This document shows positions 17,250-26,008 of a stretch of DNA of 64,000 nt, one piece after another. The stretch's first letter is position 1. Every line of letters starts with the position of its first letter. The stretch is taken from the NCBI RefSeq assembly GCF_012275375.1, contig NZ_JAAZQJ010000001.1:496001-560000 (forward strand), written 5' to 3'. Origin of the DNA: Dyella sp. SG609 (lineage in GTDB: Bacteria > Pseudomonadota > Gammaproteobacteria > Xanthomonadales > Rhodanobacteraceae). The translations under genes and the position numbers were made by a program. The notes beneath the pieces are model-generated. The model was not told the DNA's origin and did not search any database. It was given only the letters and a program-made list of their open reading frames with translations.

Positions 17250-18494
17250 ATGACCAGTTTCTTTTTCGTCATCCGCCTGGCGCTCGCCTGGTTCCTGGCC
17301 TTCATGCTTGCCGTGATCGTGTGGAACGGCATCAGCGAGGGTTATCACGGCCCGGCCTGGCCCTTCGTGCTGTTATGCATGGCCTTGCTCGGCATGGTGA
17401 TCACCGGCGCGTTCTCGCATGTGCGGCGCGTGCGGCTGATCATGGGCCGGGCCGACGGCAGCAGCCTGAGCAGCCGCCAGCGCCGGCAGATCGAGATTCC
17501 GTTCGAGGCCGGCGAGGCCTTCCGCCTGCTGGATGCGGCGGTGCGCGAGCTGCCGCGCAGCGAGAACGTGGAAAGCGCGCCGGACAGCCTCCAGCTGCGT
17601 GCCAAGGTGCGCCGCATCGACCCTTACGGCAACCGCCAGCCGCGCCGCTTTTCGCTGTTCGGCTGGTTCAACCACCGCGACAACCAGATCCTCGCGACGG
17701 TGCTGCCTGGCGACGGCAGCAGCAGCGTCACCCTGATCTGCGAGCCGTGCAGCGGCGCGTGGAGCGACTGGTTCCGCGTCGACGACGGCACCAACCTGGA
17801 GAACGCCGAAGGCATCACCCGCGCCATCACCCGCCGCGTAGCCGAGCGCCGCCGCGGCGAACAGGCCGCGGCGCGGCAGACCGCCACCGAGAAGGAACTC
17901 ACCGTGGCGCGCCTGAACCTGCTGCATGCGCAGGTGGAACCGCACTTTCTCTACAACACGCTGGCCAGCGCGCAATACCTCACGCGCACCGATCCGGCCC
18001 GCGCCGACGAAATGCTCGGCCACCTCATTGCCTATCTGCGCCACTCGCTGCCGCGCACCGGCGATGCGCTGTCCACGCTGGCCGACGAACTGGAACGTTC
18101 GCGCGCTTATCTGGAGATATTGCGCATCCGCATGGGTGACCGCCTGAAGCTGGAGATCGACGTGGCGCCGGACCTGCTCGCCACGCCGCTGCCGCCGATG
18201 ATGCTGCAGACCCTGGTGGAAAACGCGGTCAAGCACGGCCTGGAACCCAAGCCCGGCGGCGGCACCATCTGGCTGCTCGGCCGCGCCAAGGACGATGCGG
18301 TGGCGATTACCGTGGCGGACGACGGGCAAGGCTTTTCGGAAGCGGGCAGCGGCACCGGCATCGGCCTGAAGAACGTGCGCGAACGCTTAGGGCTGGTCTA
18401 CGGCAATGCCGCTTCGCTGGCCATTCTCGCCAACTTCCCCAGCGGCGTGGCGGCAACGCTCACCGTGCCTGCCAAGGCGGTGGCCCATGGCTAA
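17250..18494 (+). CDS. LytS-type sensor histidine kinase
   Basis: A 414-residue membrane histidine kinase of the LytS/YehU class (His_kinase family). Two N-terminal membrane segments are visible, at about residues 5-26 and 36-54. A cytoplasmic region of unknown fold follows, with a short helical stretch near 195-225. His232 in QVEPHFLYNTL is the phosphorylated histidine, and the HATPase part carries TLVENAVKHGLEP and DDGQGF...GTGIGLKNVRERL. GGGGAAAG lies upstream of ATG 17250. Its last eight bases overlap the response regulator gene, so the two form a two-component pair. The signal sensed is unknown; no periplasmic loop of size is present. Confidence 0.92.
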   Translation: MTSFFFVIRLALAWFLAFMLAVIVWNGISEGYHGPAWPFVLLCMALLGMVITGAFSHVRRVRLIMGRADGSSLSSRQRRQIEIPFEAGEAFRLLDAAVRELPRSENVESAPDSLQLRAKVRRIDPYGNRQPRRFSLFGWFNHRDNQILATVLPGDGSSSVTLICEPCSGAWSDWFRVDDGTNLENAEGITRAITRRVAERRRGEQAAARQTATEKELTVARLNLLHAQVEPHFLYNTLASAQYLTRTDPARADEMLGHLIAYLRHSLPRTGDALSTLADELERSRAYLEILRIRMGDRLKLEIDVAPDLLATPLPPMMLQTLVENAVKHGLEPKPGGGTIWLLGRAKDDAVAITVADDGQGFSEAGSGTGIGLKNVRERLGLVYGNAASLAILANFPSGVAATLTVPAKAVAHG

Positions 18495-19254
18495 AACCAT
18501 CGTTGCCGAAGACGAACCGCTGTTGCGCCAGGCCTTGTGCGAACAGCTGGAGCAGGCGTGGCCGGAGCTGGAGATCGTGGCCGAATGCGAGGACGGCGCC
18601 GCCGCGCTCGAAGCGATCGCCGAGCATCGTCCCGAGGTTGCCTTCCTGGATATCCGCATGCCCGGCCTCACCGGCCTGGAAGTCGCCGCCGCCGCGGCGG
18701 AAGCGAGCCCCGCCACCCAGGTGGTGTTCGTCACCGCCTACGATCAATACGCGGTGGATGCGTTCGAACGCGGCGCGGTGGATTACCTGTTGAAGCCCAT
18801 TGCGCCGGAGCGCCTCGCCGCCACCGTGCAGCGGATCAAGCTGCGCAGCGCGGGCGAAGGCCTGGCGGGCGAGGCGCTGGCGGCGCTGGTGCGCCAGCTC
18901 GATGCCGGCCGCTTCGCCGAGGCGCGGCCACCGCTGACCTGGATCACCGCCAGCGCCGGCCGCGAAACGCGGCTGATCATGATCGACGACGTGGCTTATT
19001 TCCGCGCCGACCACAAATACACCACGGTGGTGACCGCCGAAGGCGAGGCGCTGATGCGCAAGCCGATCCGCGAACTGCTGGGCCTGCTCGATCCGGCCGT
19101 GTTCAAGCAGATCCACCGCTCCACCATCGTCAACCTGAAAGCGGTGGCGGCCGTGATCCGCGACGACAGCGGCAAGGGCACGCTGCGCCTGCGCCAGCGT
19201 CCGGAGACCTTGCTGGTCAGCCAGCCCTTCATGCTGCTGTTCCGCAACATGTGA
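18487..19254 (+). CDS. LytTR-family response regulator
   Basis: A 255-residue response regulator. The receiver domain covers residues 1-120, with acidic pocket EDE near residue 9, phospho-acceptor Asp55 (FLDIRMPGLTG) and the conserved Lys in YLLKPI. The LytTR DNA-binding domain covers about 150-253 (YFRADHKYTTVVT, then FKQIHRSTIVNLKAV). It would be phosphorylated by the adjacent LytS-type kinase and bind direct repeats upstream of target genes. The start ATG lies inside the 3' end of the kinase gene. Proteins of this type in related bacteria control envelope, virulence or carbon-use genes; the target here is not evident. Confidence 0.94.
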   Translation: MAKTIVAEDEPLLRQALCEQLEQAWPELEIVAECEDGAAALEAIAEHRPEVAFLDIRMPGLTGLEVAAAAAEASPATQVVFVTAYDQYAVDAFERGAVDYLLKPIAPERLAATVQRIKLRSAGEGLAGEALAALVRQLDAGRFAEARPPLTWITASAGRETRLIMIDDVAYFRADHKYTTVVTAEGEALMRKPIRELLGLLDPAVFKQIHRSTIVNLKAVAAVIRDDSGKGTLRLRQRPETLLVSQPFMLLFRNM

Positions 19255-19280
19255 CGCGGCGCCGCCCAGGAGAGCTCACC

Positions 19281-19634
19281 ATGCGCAACGTACTGGCTCT
19301 GCTTTACTACCTCCTCGCCGTAGCCGGCTGCACCGGCGGCCAGGTCACCGACATCCGCAGCGACGCGGGCGGACGCGACATCGTGCACGGCAGAATCGAA
19401 CTGCGTGCCGGCGTGGCGAAATTCATATGCCTGGCCAGCGCCACGGGGGTATGCCATTTCGCGCTGTTCGATCCGGCCTGCGTCGTCCCTTCCGCCAATT
19501 GCGACAAGCCGCCGGAGCGCTTCGCCCTGGCTCAAGGTGCGAGCAGGGAGATCGTCGGCCTGCCGGCAGGATTCCGCCCTTGCGTAAGCGCGCAGGGCGA
19601 GGCGGTGCAGGCCGATTGCAAAAGCGCGCGCTGA
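19281..19634 (+). CDS. Small lipoprotein, unknown function
   Basis: A 117-residue protein with a lipoprotein signal (LLYYLLAVAGC, lipidated Cys17), so anchored in the periplasm. The mature part holds several further Cys (FICLASATGVCHF, DPACVVPSANC, FRPCVSA, ADC), likely forming disulfides. AGGAGAG precedes the ATG by about six bases. It starts 26 bases after the LytTR regulator and may be in its operon. It converges on the gene at 19639-19989 with only four bases between stop codons. No family is recognised. Confidence 0.75.
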   Translation: MRNVLALLYYLLAVAGCTGGQVTDIRSDAGGRDIVHGRIELRAGVAKFICLASATGVCHFALFDPACVVPSANCDKPPERFALAQGASREIVGLPAGFRPCVSAQGEAVQADCKSAR

Positions 19635-19638
19635 ATCC

Positions 19639-19989
19639 TCAAGGCCCGAGGATCGACTGCACGCACAGCCGCACCAGGAAATCCAGCAGCGACAGCGCAT
19701 GGTCCGCGGTCATGCGCAGCGGCAGCAGGATCGTTCCGGCCATGCGCTGGCCTGCATCCTGCTGGCTCCCGGGCACGGGTGCAGCGGCATGCGGCGCGGC
19801 GCGCTGTTCTTTTTCGTAGACCTCGCTCCAGTTCAGCAGCCCGGGAACGGAGCCATGGCAATCGGGCGCCGGGGTGGCCGTGGCCGCGGGATTCGTATCG
19901 CAACCATGCCTGCGTTCGGCGGCGCCGGCCCAGCCGGTGATGGCCAGCGCAAGCAGCAAGGCGCTGAGCAGAGTGCGCGGCATCTTCAT
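19639..19989 (-). CDS. Small exported protein in sigma-factor operon
   Basis: A 116-residue exported protein of unknown family. A signal peptide spans residues 1-23 (LLSALLLALAITGWAGA). The mature part is low in recognisable motifs; it has Cys in HGCDTN and PDCHG and a C-terminal hydrophobic segment DHALSLLDFLVRLCVQ. The start is ATG on the complement at 19989, with GGGAGGAAAG upstream. It lies 23 bases after the gene at 20013-20579 on the same strand, as the distal gene of the sigma-factor operon. Confidence 0.65.
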   Translation of the reverse strand: MKMPRTLLSALLLALAITGWAGAAERRHGCDTNPAATATPAPDCHGSVPGLLNWSEVYEKEQRAAPHAAAPVPGSQQDAGQRMAGTILLPLRMTADHALSLLDFLVRLCVQSILGP

Positions 19990-20012
19990 GATTCGCTTTC
20001 CTCCCGCGGGCG

Positions 20013-20579
20013 TCATTGCGCGAAATCCAGGTTGGACGGCATCGCGGGCAGGGCCGGACGGTCGGTGCCGGTGACGGGAACATCCTTGCCCACCGGCTCC
20101 ATGTGGAAATCGTCGGCCAGCACTTCGCCCTTGCCCTCCAGCAGGAAACCGAAGGCGATCGCCTGCGCGCCTTCGGGCACGTCCAGCACGATGTCGTAGC
20201 GCTTCCATTCGGTGTCGCCGCTGAGCGTGCGGCTGCTCATATTGTCGAAGCCCAGGGTCTGCTGGAAGTTGCCGTCGATGCGCATCCACATCGCCGCGCT
20301 CTTGGCGTCGCGCGTGCGCAGGTAGCCGGACAGGCGCAGGCGCTTGCCGCGGTAGGCGTCGGCGCCGATGGTCTGCATCAGCGTGCCGAAGCCACGATGC
20401 TGGGCCTGCGCGCGGATATACGCGTTGCGGTCGCCGGCATGGCGGTCGCCGGGCTGCACGCCCATGTCGTAGCTGTCGGGCGAGGAGCCGGCCGGGAACC
20501 AGCCCTTCGGCGCGTCGCCGGCATGCAGCGAGACGGCCAGGAGCGCGGTGGCGAGAGCGAAGGCGAGGCGGTGGGTCAC
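20013..20579 (-). CDS. Exported beta-sandwich (CBM-like) protein
   Basis: A 188-residue exported protein. A signal peptide spans residues 1-20 (LAFALATALLAVSLHAG). The mature part reads like a carbohydrate-binding jelly roll of the kind often appended to AraC-type regulators: SYDMGVQPGDRHAG, FGTLMQTIGADAYRGKRL, AMWMRIDG, LDVPEGAQAIAFGFLLEGKG and VLADDFHMEPVG. The start is GTG on the complement at 20579, overlapping the upstream stop as GTGA, so it is coupled to the membrane protein gene. It may be the periplasmic sensor or effector of the sigma system (inference). Confidence 0.75.
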   Translation of the reverse strand: MTHRLAFALATALLAVSLHAGDAPKGWFPAGSSPDSYDMGVQPGDRHAGDRNAYIRAQAQHRGFGTLMQTIGADAYRGKRLRLSGYLRTRDAKSAAMWMRIDGNFQQTLGFDNMSSRTLSGDTEWKRYDIVLDVPEGAQAIAFGFLLEGKGEVLADDFHMEPVGKDVPVTGTDRPALPAMPSNLDFAQ

Positions 20580-20938
20580 GGAGCGTTCTCCAGGCTGTTG
20601 CTGTTGATGTCGGCGTACAGGTAGGCGGCGGTGTGCGACAGCCCGTCGGCGTGCTGCTGCGGCGGCCGGATGTCCATGTGCAGCAGGTAGGTGGCGGTAG
20701 CGTCGTGGTGCGCCTGCACCGGCGGCGCCGGCGGTATCGGCATGGCGTGGAACACCATCAGCCACAGCGCGAAGCTGGCCGCCATGGCCAGGCCCAGCCA
20801 GGGCCAGGCGCGGTGCAGGCGGCGCGCTTCGGCGGCGCGCAGCACCTTGGCATCCACCCGGCGCGGCGCGGTTTCGTTCGCGCTCTGGCGGTACAGCGCG
20901 ACCAGTTCGTCGAGGACGTCGTCATTGTCGTGATGCAT
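20576..20938 (-). CDS. Single-pass membrane protein, candidate anti-sigma factor
   Basis: A 120-residue protein lying between a sigma factor gene and an exported protein gene. The N-terminal half is polar and helical (DDVLDELVALYRQ, RVDAKVLRAAEARRL), then one membrane segment (PWLGLAMAASFALWLMVF), then a short periplasmic tail. This layout and position fit a membrane anti-sigma factor, though no zinc-binding HXXXCXXC motif is present. I prefer ATG at 20938 with GGAG eight bases upstream; a GTG at 20956 overlapping the sigma stop as GTGA is the alternative. Confidence 0.65.
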   Translation of the reverse strand: MHHDNDDVLDELVALYRQSANETAPRRVDAKVLRAAEARRLHRAWPWLGLAMAASFALWLMVFHAMPIPPAPPVQAHHDATATYLLHMDIRPPQQHADGLSHTAAYLYADINSNSLENAP

Positions 20939-20952
20939 GGCCGGTGCTCCGT

Positions 20953-21648
20953 TCACAACCAGGGTTGGAGGGCTTCGCGCAGGCGCTGCTGGGCGTAGCG
21001 CAGGCGGCTCTTGACGGTTTCGCGCGGCACGCCGGTGGCCAGGGCGATGTCTTCCAGGCTCAGGCCGCCTTCGGCCTTCATCAGGAAGGCCTCGCGCTGC
21101 GGCAGCGGCAAGGCGCGCACGGCCTGCTGCAGGGCGCTGCCCAGTGCGTCGTTATGGGCATGGCCGTCGGGCGGGAGGGCGATGGAGGCGGTGTTCTCGT
21201 GCACCGCCTCGGTCTCATCCGCGTCGGCGGCATGGATGCCGTCCGGGGCATGGCGGGCCAGCGAGCGCCAGCGGTCGGCGGCGCGGCGATGGGCGATCGA
21301 GAACAGCCACGCGGCGAACGAAGCACCCGGCGCATAGCCGCTCTTGCCGCGCACCACCGCCAGCCACACTTCCTGGAACACTTCCTCGGCCTCCTGCGGA
21401 TGCGCGGCCAGGCGCAGGGCGTAGCGGTAGAGGCGGTCGCGGTAGCGCAGGTAGAGCACGCGGAAGGAGCGTTCGTCGCCGTCCTGGTAGCGCGCCATGC
21501 AGTCCTCGTCGCTGCGCCCGTCGATGCGCAGCGGCGGCGGCATCACCGCCTCGTCCTTGGCCAGCCAGGGCCATTGCGACTGCAAAAAGCCGATGGGGCC
21601 GGCCAGGGGCGAATCGAAGGGGAGGGCGTGGGTGGTCATGGGGGGCAT
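20953..21648 (-). CDS. RNA polymerase sigma factor, ECF-type
   Basis: A 231-residue sigma-70 family factor with only regions 2 and 4. Region 2 is at about residues 60-125 (LYLRYRDRLYRYALRL, EAEEVFQEVWLAV, FAAWLFSIAHRRAADRWR). Region 4 is at about 170-225 (LPLPQREAFLMKAEGGLSLE, then GVPRETVKSRLRYAQQRLRE). It carries a roughly 45-residue N-terminal extension. The start on the complement at 21648 has GAGGAA five bases upstream; an ATG at 21639 is the alternative. It heads an operon with a membrane protein and two exported proteins, so it is probably released by an envelope signal. Confidence 0.88.
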   Translation of the reverse strand: MPPMTTHALPFDSPLAGPIGFLQSQWPWLAKDEAVMPPPLRIDGRSDEDCMARYQDGDERSFRVLYLRYRDRLYRYALRLAAHPQEAEEVFQEVWLAVVRGKSGYAPGASFAAWLFSIAHRRAADRWRSLARHAPDGIHAADADETEAVHENTASIALPPDGHAHNDALGSALQQAVRALPLPQREAFLMKAEGGLSLEDIALATGVPRETVKSRLRYAQQRLREALQPWL

Positions 21649-21730
21649 CCATTCCTCGGGGGAGTAACAGGGTATTCGCTGCCCTGTGAGGAATGGGGTT
21701 AAGGCAGGGCGAACGGCTTCCATCCGGCGC

Positions 21731-21802
21731 GGGTGGGGGTGAGCCGGAGGCGAACCCCAACGGTGCGGCGTCCGTTGGGGTTCGCTGCGCTCACCCCAAC
21801 CT
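21731..21802. repeat. Inverted pair of TTGGGGTT/AACCCCAA elements
   Basis: GGGGTGAGCC...CGAACCCCAACGG at about 21737-21763 faces CCGTTGGGG...CTCACCCC at about 21772-21796, giving a long imperfect hairpin just past the efflux pump stop codon. Single copies of the same element occur at 14903-14932 and 61079-61108. It may terminate the czc operon. Confidence 0.75.
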
Positions 21803-24800
21803 ACGTGTTGCGTGCCCTCCGCTCGGCACGCAACTCCAGCCACTCGTACAGCGTCGGCAACAGCACCAGCGTCAGCAGCGTGGAGGTGATCAACCCGCCC
21901 ACCACCACGGTCGCCAGCGGCCGCTGCGTCTCCGCCCCCACGCCGCTGGACAGCAGCATCGGCACCAGGCCCAGGATCGCCACGCTCGCCGTCATCAGCA
22001 CCGGCCGCAGCCGCAGCGCCGTGCCGCGCAGCACTGCCTCGCGCACGCTCAGGCCCTGGCCGCGCTGCTCGTTGAGGAAGCTCACCAGCACGATGCCGTT
22101 GAGCATCGCCACGCCGAACACCGCGATAAAGCCGATCGCCGACGGCACCGACAGGTATTGCCCGGTGATGGCCAGGCCGACGATGCCGCCGATGGTGGCG
22201 AAGGGCACATTGGCAAGGATCAAGGCCGCGTACTTCATCGAGTTGAACGCCGTGTACAGCAGGATGAAGATGAAGAAGATCGTCGCCGGCACGATCAGCG
22301 CCAGGCGCTGCAGGGCGCGCTGCTGGTTCTCGAAGGCGCCGCCCCATTCCGTGTAGTAGCCCGTGGGCAGCTTCAGTTTCTGCGCAATGGCGGCATTGGC
22401 CTCGCGCACGAAGCCGTCGATATCGCGGCCGCGCACGTCCATCTGGATCACCGCATAACGCTGCAGCTGCTCGCGGCGGATAAACGAATAGCCCTCGGCC
22501 TGCGTCACTTCGGCCACCTGCGCCAGCTGCACCAGTGCTCCGCTGGCCGAACGGATCGGAATGCGCTCCAGCGCCGGCAGCGAGGCCTTGCTGGCGTCGT
22601 CCAGCCGCACCGCGATATCGAAGCGGCGCACGCCGTCCAGCAAGGTGGACACCGGTTCGCCGCCGATGCCGTTCTTCACCACGGTCAGCACGTCCTGCGC
22701 ATTGAGGCCATAGCGCGCCAGCGCGTCGCGGTCGACGCGGATGCGGATCTGCGGCTTGCCGAGGTTCGCTTCCAGGGCCAGGTCGGCGACGCCGGGCACG
22801 CCGGCCAGCACGTCCTTGATGCGGCCGCTGAGCCGGTCCAGTTCGCCCAGGTCGTCGCCGTAGAGCTTGAGCGCCAGGGTGGCGCGCACGCCGGAGATCA
22901 GTTCCTCGATGCGCATCTGGATCGGCTGCGTATAGCTCACCACCGCGGTGGGCAAGGCGGCGCTCAGCTCCTGCTGCATGGCCGCCTCGATGCTTTCCAG
23001 CGTCTGCCCCTTGCGCCATTGCTCCTTGGGCTTCAGCGGCGTGTACACCTCCATGTAGTTGACGTCCGCCGTCTCGCCTTTCTCGGCGCGGCCGATCATG
23101 GCCAGGGTGGTGTCGACCTCGGGGAATTTCTGCTTGATCAGCGCCTCCACCTGCTGCGAGATGGCGATGGATTCATCCAGCGAGGCCGAGGGGATCGAGG
23201 TGATGCGCCACATGATCGAGCCTTCCTTGAGGTTGGGCATGAACTCCTTGCCCAGGAACGGGAACAGCGCCAGGCTGCCGGCCAATGCCGCCAGCGCGAT
23301 GGCCACCACCATGCGGCGCCTTGCCAAGGACCAGTCGAGCACGCGCGCATAGCGGCGCTTCAGGAAGGCCACCAGGCGCGTGTCTTTTTCCTCCTTGGGC
23401 TTGAGCACCAGCGCGGCCAGCACCGGAATCAGGGTGAGCGCCAGGATCAGCGAGCCGGCCATGGCGAAGCTGATATTGAAGGCCATCGGCTTGAACATCT
23501 TGCCTTCCAGCCCCTGCAGGCTGAACAGCGGAAGGAACACCACGATGATGATCAGGATCGCGAACGCGATCGGATTGGCCACCTCGCGCGCCGCGGCGAG
23601 CACGGCGGCGGTGCGGTCCACCGGCAGGCCGTGCGCCTTGCGTTCGGCCATGATGCGGAAGGCGTTCTCCACCATCACCACCGCGCCATCCACCATCATG
23701 CCGATGCCGATCGCCAACCCCGCCAGCGACATCAGGTTGGCGGACAGCCCCGCCTGCTCCATGCAGATAAACGCGATCAGCATCGCCAGCGGCAGGGCGA
23801 TCACCACCACCAGCGCGCTGCGCAGTTCGCCCAGGAACAGGAACAGCACGATGGCGACCAGGATGGAGCCTTCGACCAGCGCGCGCACCGCGGTGCCCAC
23901 CGCCTTGTTCACCAGCTCGGTGCGCTCGTACACCGGCTTCACCACCACGCCTTCCGGCAACGCCTGCTCCACGGTGGCGAGCTTGGCTTTCACCGCGTCC
24001 ACCACGTCCTTGGCGTTCTCGCCGATGCGCGCCAGCGCCTGGCCCATCACCACTTCCTTGCCGTCGCGGGTGACCGCGCCGGTGCGTGGCGCGCCGGCTT
24101 CGACGATGCTGGCGACGTCGCGCACGTAGACCGGCGTGCCGTCCTCGGTCTTCAGCACGATATTGCCGAGGTCGCGTGCATCCTTGACCAGCCCCAGGCC
24201 GCGCACCAGGTATTGCTCGCGGCCGACGTCGACGAAGTTGCCGCCGACCTGGGCGTTGTTCGCTTCCAGCGCTTCCATCACCTGCCTGAAGCCGAGGTTG
24301 TGCGCGATCAGCTTCATGGGGTCGATGCGCACCTGGTACTGCTTTTCCTGGCCGCCCCACGAGGTGACGTCGTCGACGCCAGGCGCGGTGCGCAGGATCA
24401 GGCGGATGTTCCAGTCCTGCAGGGTGCGCAGGTCCATGTCGCCGGGCGCGTTCTTCAGCTGCTTGTCCGCCCGTTCCACCGTGTACCAGAACACCTGGCC
24501 CAGGCCCGAGGTATTGGGGCCCATCTCCGGCTTGCCGTAGCCGGCGGGCAGGCGGTCGCCCACCTGCTGCAGGCGTTCGTTGACCAGCTGGCGCGCGAAA
24601 TAGATGTCCATGGCGTCCTCGAAATAGACGGACACATAGGACAGGCCGAACAGGCTGACCGAGCGGATCTCCTGCACCTTGGGCAGGCCGGCCAGCGCGG
24701 ATTCCACCGGCGTGGTCAGCAGCTGCTCCACGTCTTCCGCGGCGAGGCCGGACGCTTCGGTGTAGACGTTGACCTGCACCGGCGTGACATCCGGAAACGC

Positions 24801-24914
24801 ATCGATCGGCAGCGAGCGCACCGCCTGGTAGCCGGCCACGCCGACGATCAGGAACAGGATCAGCACCAGCAGCTTGTAGCGCAGGGAGAGTTCGACGAGG
24901 CGGCCGAGCATCAT
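21801..24914 (-). CDS. czcA: Heavy-metal efflux RND transporter, CzcA/CusA family
   Basis: A 1037-residue inner-membrane proton/metal antiporter of the HME-RND class. It has the N-terminal LRYKLLVLILFLIVGVAGY segment, then PIDAFPDVTPVQVNVYTEA. In the fourth membrane helix MMVDGAVVMVEN carries Asp409, the expected proton-relay residue. The position six residues earlier is Gly403, where classical CzcA has a second Asp, so the site resembles the single-Asp type seen in CusA. Metal choice is therefore uncertain. The start ATG overlaps the adaptor stop as ATGA, with GGGAGAAG upstream. It forms a tripartite pump with the two genes before it. Confidence 0.93.
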   Translation of the reverse strand: MMLGRLVELSLRYKLLVLILFLIVGVAGYQAVRSLPIDAFPDVTPVQVNVYTEASGLAAEDVEQLLTTPVESALAGLPKVQEIRSVSLFGLSYVSVYFEDAMDIYFARQLVNERLQQVGDRLPAGYGKPEMGPNTSGLGQVFWYTVERADKQLKNAPGDMDLRTLQDWNIRLILRTAPGVDDVTSWGGQEKQYQVRIDPMKLIAHNLGFRQVMEALEANNAQVGGNFVDVGREQYLVRGLGLVKDARDLGNIVLKTEDGTPVYVRDVASIVEAGAPRTGAVTRDGKEVVMGQALARIGENAKDVVDAVKAKLATVEQALPEGVVVKPVYERTELVNKAVGTAVRALVEGSILVAIVLFLFLGELRSALVVVIALPLAMLIAFICMEQAGLSANLMSLAGLAIGIGMMVDGAVVMVENAFRIMAERKAHGLPVDRTAAVLAAAREVANPIAFAILIIIVVFLPLFSLQGLEGKMFKPMAFNISFAMAGSLILALTLIPVLAALVLKPKEEKDTRLVAFLKRRYARVLDWSLARRRMVVAIALAALAGSLALFPFLGKEFMPNLKEGSIMWRITSIPSASLDESIAISQQVEALIKQKFPEVDTTLAMIGRAEKGETADVNYMEVYTPLKPKEQWRKGQTLESIEAAMQQELSAALPTAVVSYTQPIQMRIEELISGVRATLALKLYGDDLGELDRLSGRIKDVLAGVPGVADLALEANLGKPQIRIRVDRDALARYGLNAQDVLTVVKNGIGGEPVSTLLDGVRRFDIAVRLDDASKASLPALERIPIRSASGALVQLAQVAEVTQAEGYSFIRREQLQRYAVIQMDVRGRDIDGFVREANAAIAQKLKLPTGYYTEWGGAFENQQRALQRLALIVPATIFFIFILLYTAFNSMKYAALILANVPFATIGGIVGLAITGQYLSVPSAIGFIAVFGVAMLNGIVLVSFLNEQRGQGLSVREAVLRGTALRLRPVLMTASVAILGLVPMLLSSGVGAETQRPLATVVVGGLITSTLLTLVLLPTLYEWLELRAERRARNT

Positions 24915-26008
24915 TCTTCTCCCAGCTGCGCGCGCAGCAGCCGCGCCTTCAAGGCGAAGGCGCCCTTGCTCACGTAGGTGGCGCCGGCTTTGAGGCCGTC
25001 CTTGATTTCCACCCAGCCGTCGCGCGTCTCGCCGGCGATCACCGGCGCCGGCTCGAACTGGCCGTTGCCCTTGGCGACGAACACGGTGCTCTGGTTCTGC
25101 AGCAGGATCACCGCCTCGGCCGGCACCGCCAGCACCGGCTTGCCCGCGCCGACCGCGAGCCGCGTGTCCACCAATTCACCCTGGTGCAGCAGGTCGCCGC
25201 GGTTGTCGACTTCGATGCGCACCGGCACGGTGCGGGTGCGTTCGTCGGTCTGGTGCGAGCGCTGCACCACGGTGCCGGGCAGGGTGCTGCCATGGACCAG
25301 GATGCGCGCATCGCCGCCGGGCTTGATGCGTTCGGCATCGGCGGGCGGCAGCTGCGCCTCGACCCATACCGAGTCTTCCTTGATCAGGGTGAACAGCATG
25401 CGGCCGGCGTCGACGCGCTCGCCGACCAGGAACTGGTCGGTGGTGATGCGGCCATCGGTGGGCGCGAGCAGTTCATAGCTGCCGTCGGCGCGGGCCGAGC
25501 CGTTGCGCAGCACGTTCTTGATCTGGCCGTCCGAAAGGCCATACGCGCGCAGCTTGGCCTGCGCCTGGTCGCGCTGCACTTTCACTTCGGTATAGCGGCG
25601 GCCGGATACGGCCTGCGCGCCGAGCGAGGCGACGCGCTGCCAGTCCTGCTCGGCGACGATCAGCGCGCCCTGCGTTTCGGCCACCTGCACGCTGGACAGC
25701 ACCACCAGCGGCTGGCCGGCCTTGACCACGTCGCCCAGCTTGACCAGCCGCTTGAGCACCATCGATTCGATGCGCGGCGCCACCAGCACGGTGGAGTAGG
25801 CGTCGGCTTTCACTTCGCCGGGCGCCTTGATTTCGTCGGTGAGCGGACGCGTTCCGAGTTTGGCCAGCACGATGCCGGCTTGCTTGATCGCCGGCGCATC
25901 GAGCGCGAGCGGGTTGGCGGTTGGTGTTTCCTTGCCGCCTTCGGCGTGGGCCGCAACGGCGGTGAGGGCGAGCGAGAACAACAGCGAGCGGAGCAGGGGG
26001 CGGCTCAT
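24911..26008 (-). CDS. czcB: RND efflux periplasmic adaptor, CzcB family
   Basis: A 365-residue membrane-fusion protein linking the RND pump to the outer-membrane channel. A signal peptide covers residues 1-22 (LLFSLALTAVAAHA). Barrel-sandwich halves are at about 70-105 (VLVAPRIESMVLKRLVKLGD, then VVKAGQPLVVLSS) and about 190-220 (LLAPTDGRI). A helical hairpin lies between them (AEQDWQRVASLGAQAVS) and beta-barrel and membrane-proximal domains follow. No extended His-rich metal-binding N-terminus is present. The ATG at 26008 overlaps the stop of the channel gene as ATGA. I rejected the longer in-frame start because it lies wholly inside that gene. Confidence 0.92.
   Translation of the reverse strand: MSRPLLRSLLFSLALTAVAAHAEGGKETPTANPLALDAPAIKQAGIVLAKLGTRPLTDEIKAPGEVKADAYSTVLVAPRIESMVLKRLVKLGDVVKAGQPLVVLSSVQVAETQGALIVAEQDWQRVASLGAQAVSGRRYTEVKVQRDQAQAKLRAYGLSDGQIKNVLRNGSARADGSYELLAPTDGRITTDQFLVGERVDAGRMLFTLIKEDSVWVEAQLPPADAERIKPGGDARILVHGSTLPGTVVQRSHQTDERTRTVPVRIEVDNRGDLLHQGELVDTRLAVGAGKPVLAVPAEAVILLQNQSTVFVAKGNGQFEPAPVIAGETRDGWVEIKDGLKAGATYVSKGAFALKARLLRAQLGEE

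Noticed and set aside
21693-24977. A 1094-codon open frame on the + strand
   Set aside because: It is antisense to the RND pump gene and rich in His, Gln and Arg; the - strand protein has clear family motifs.
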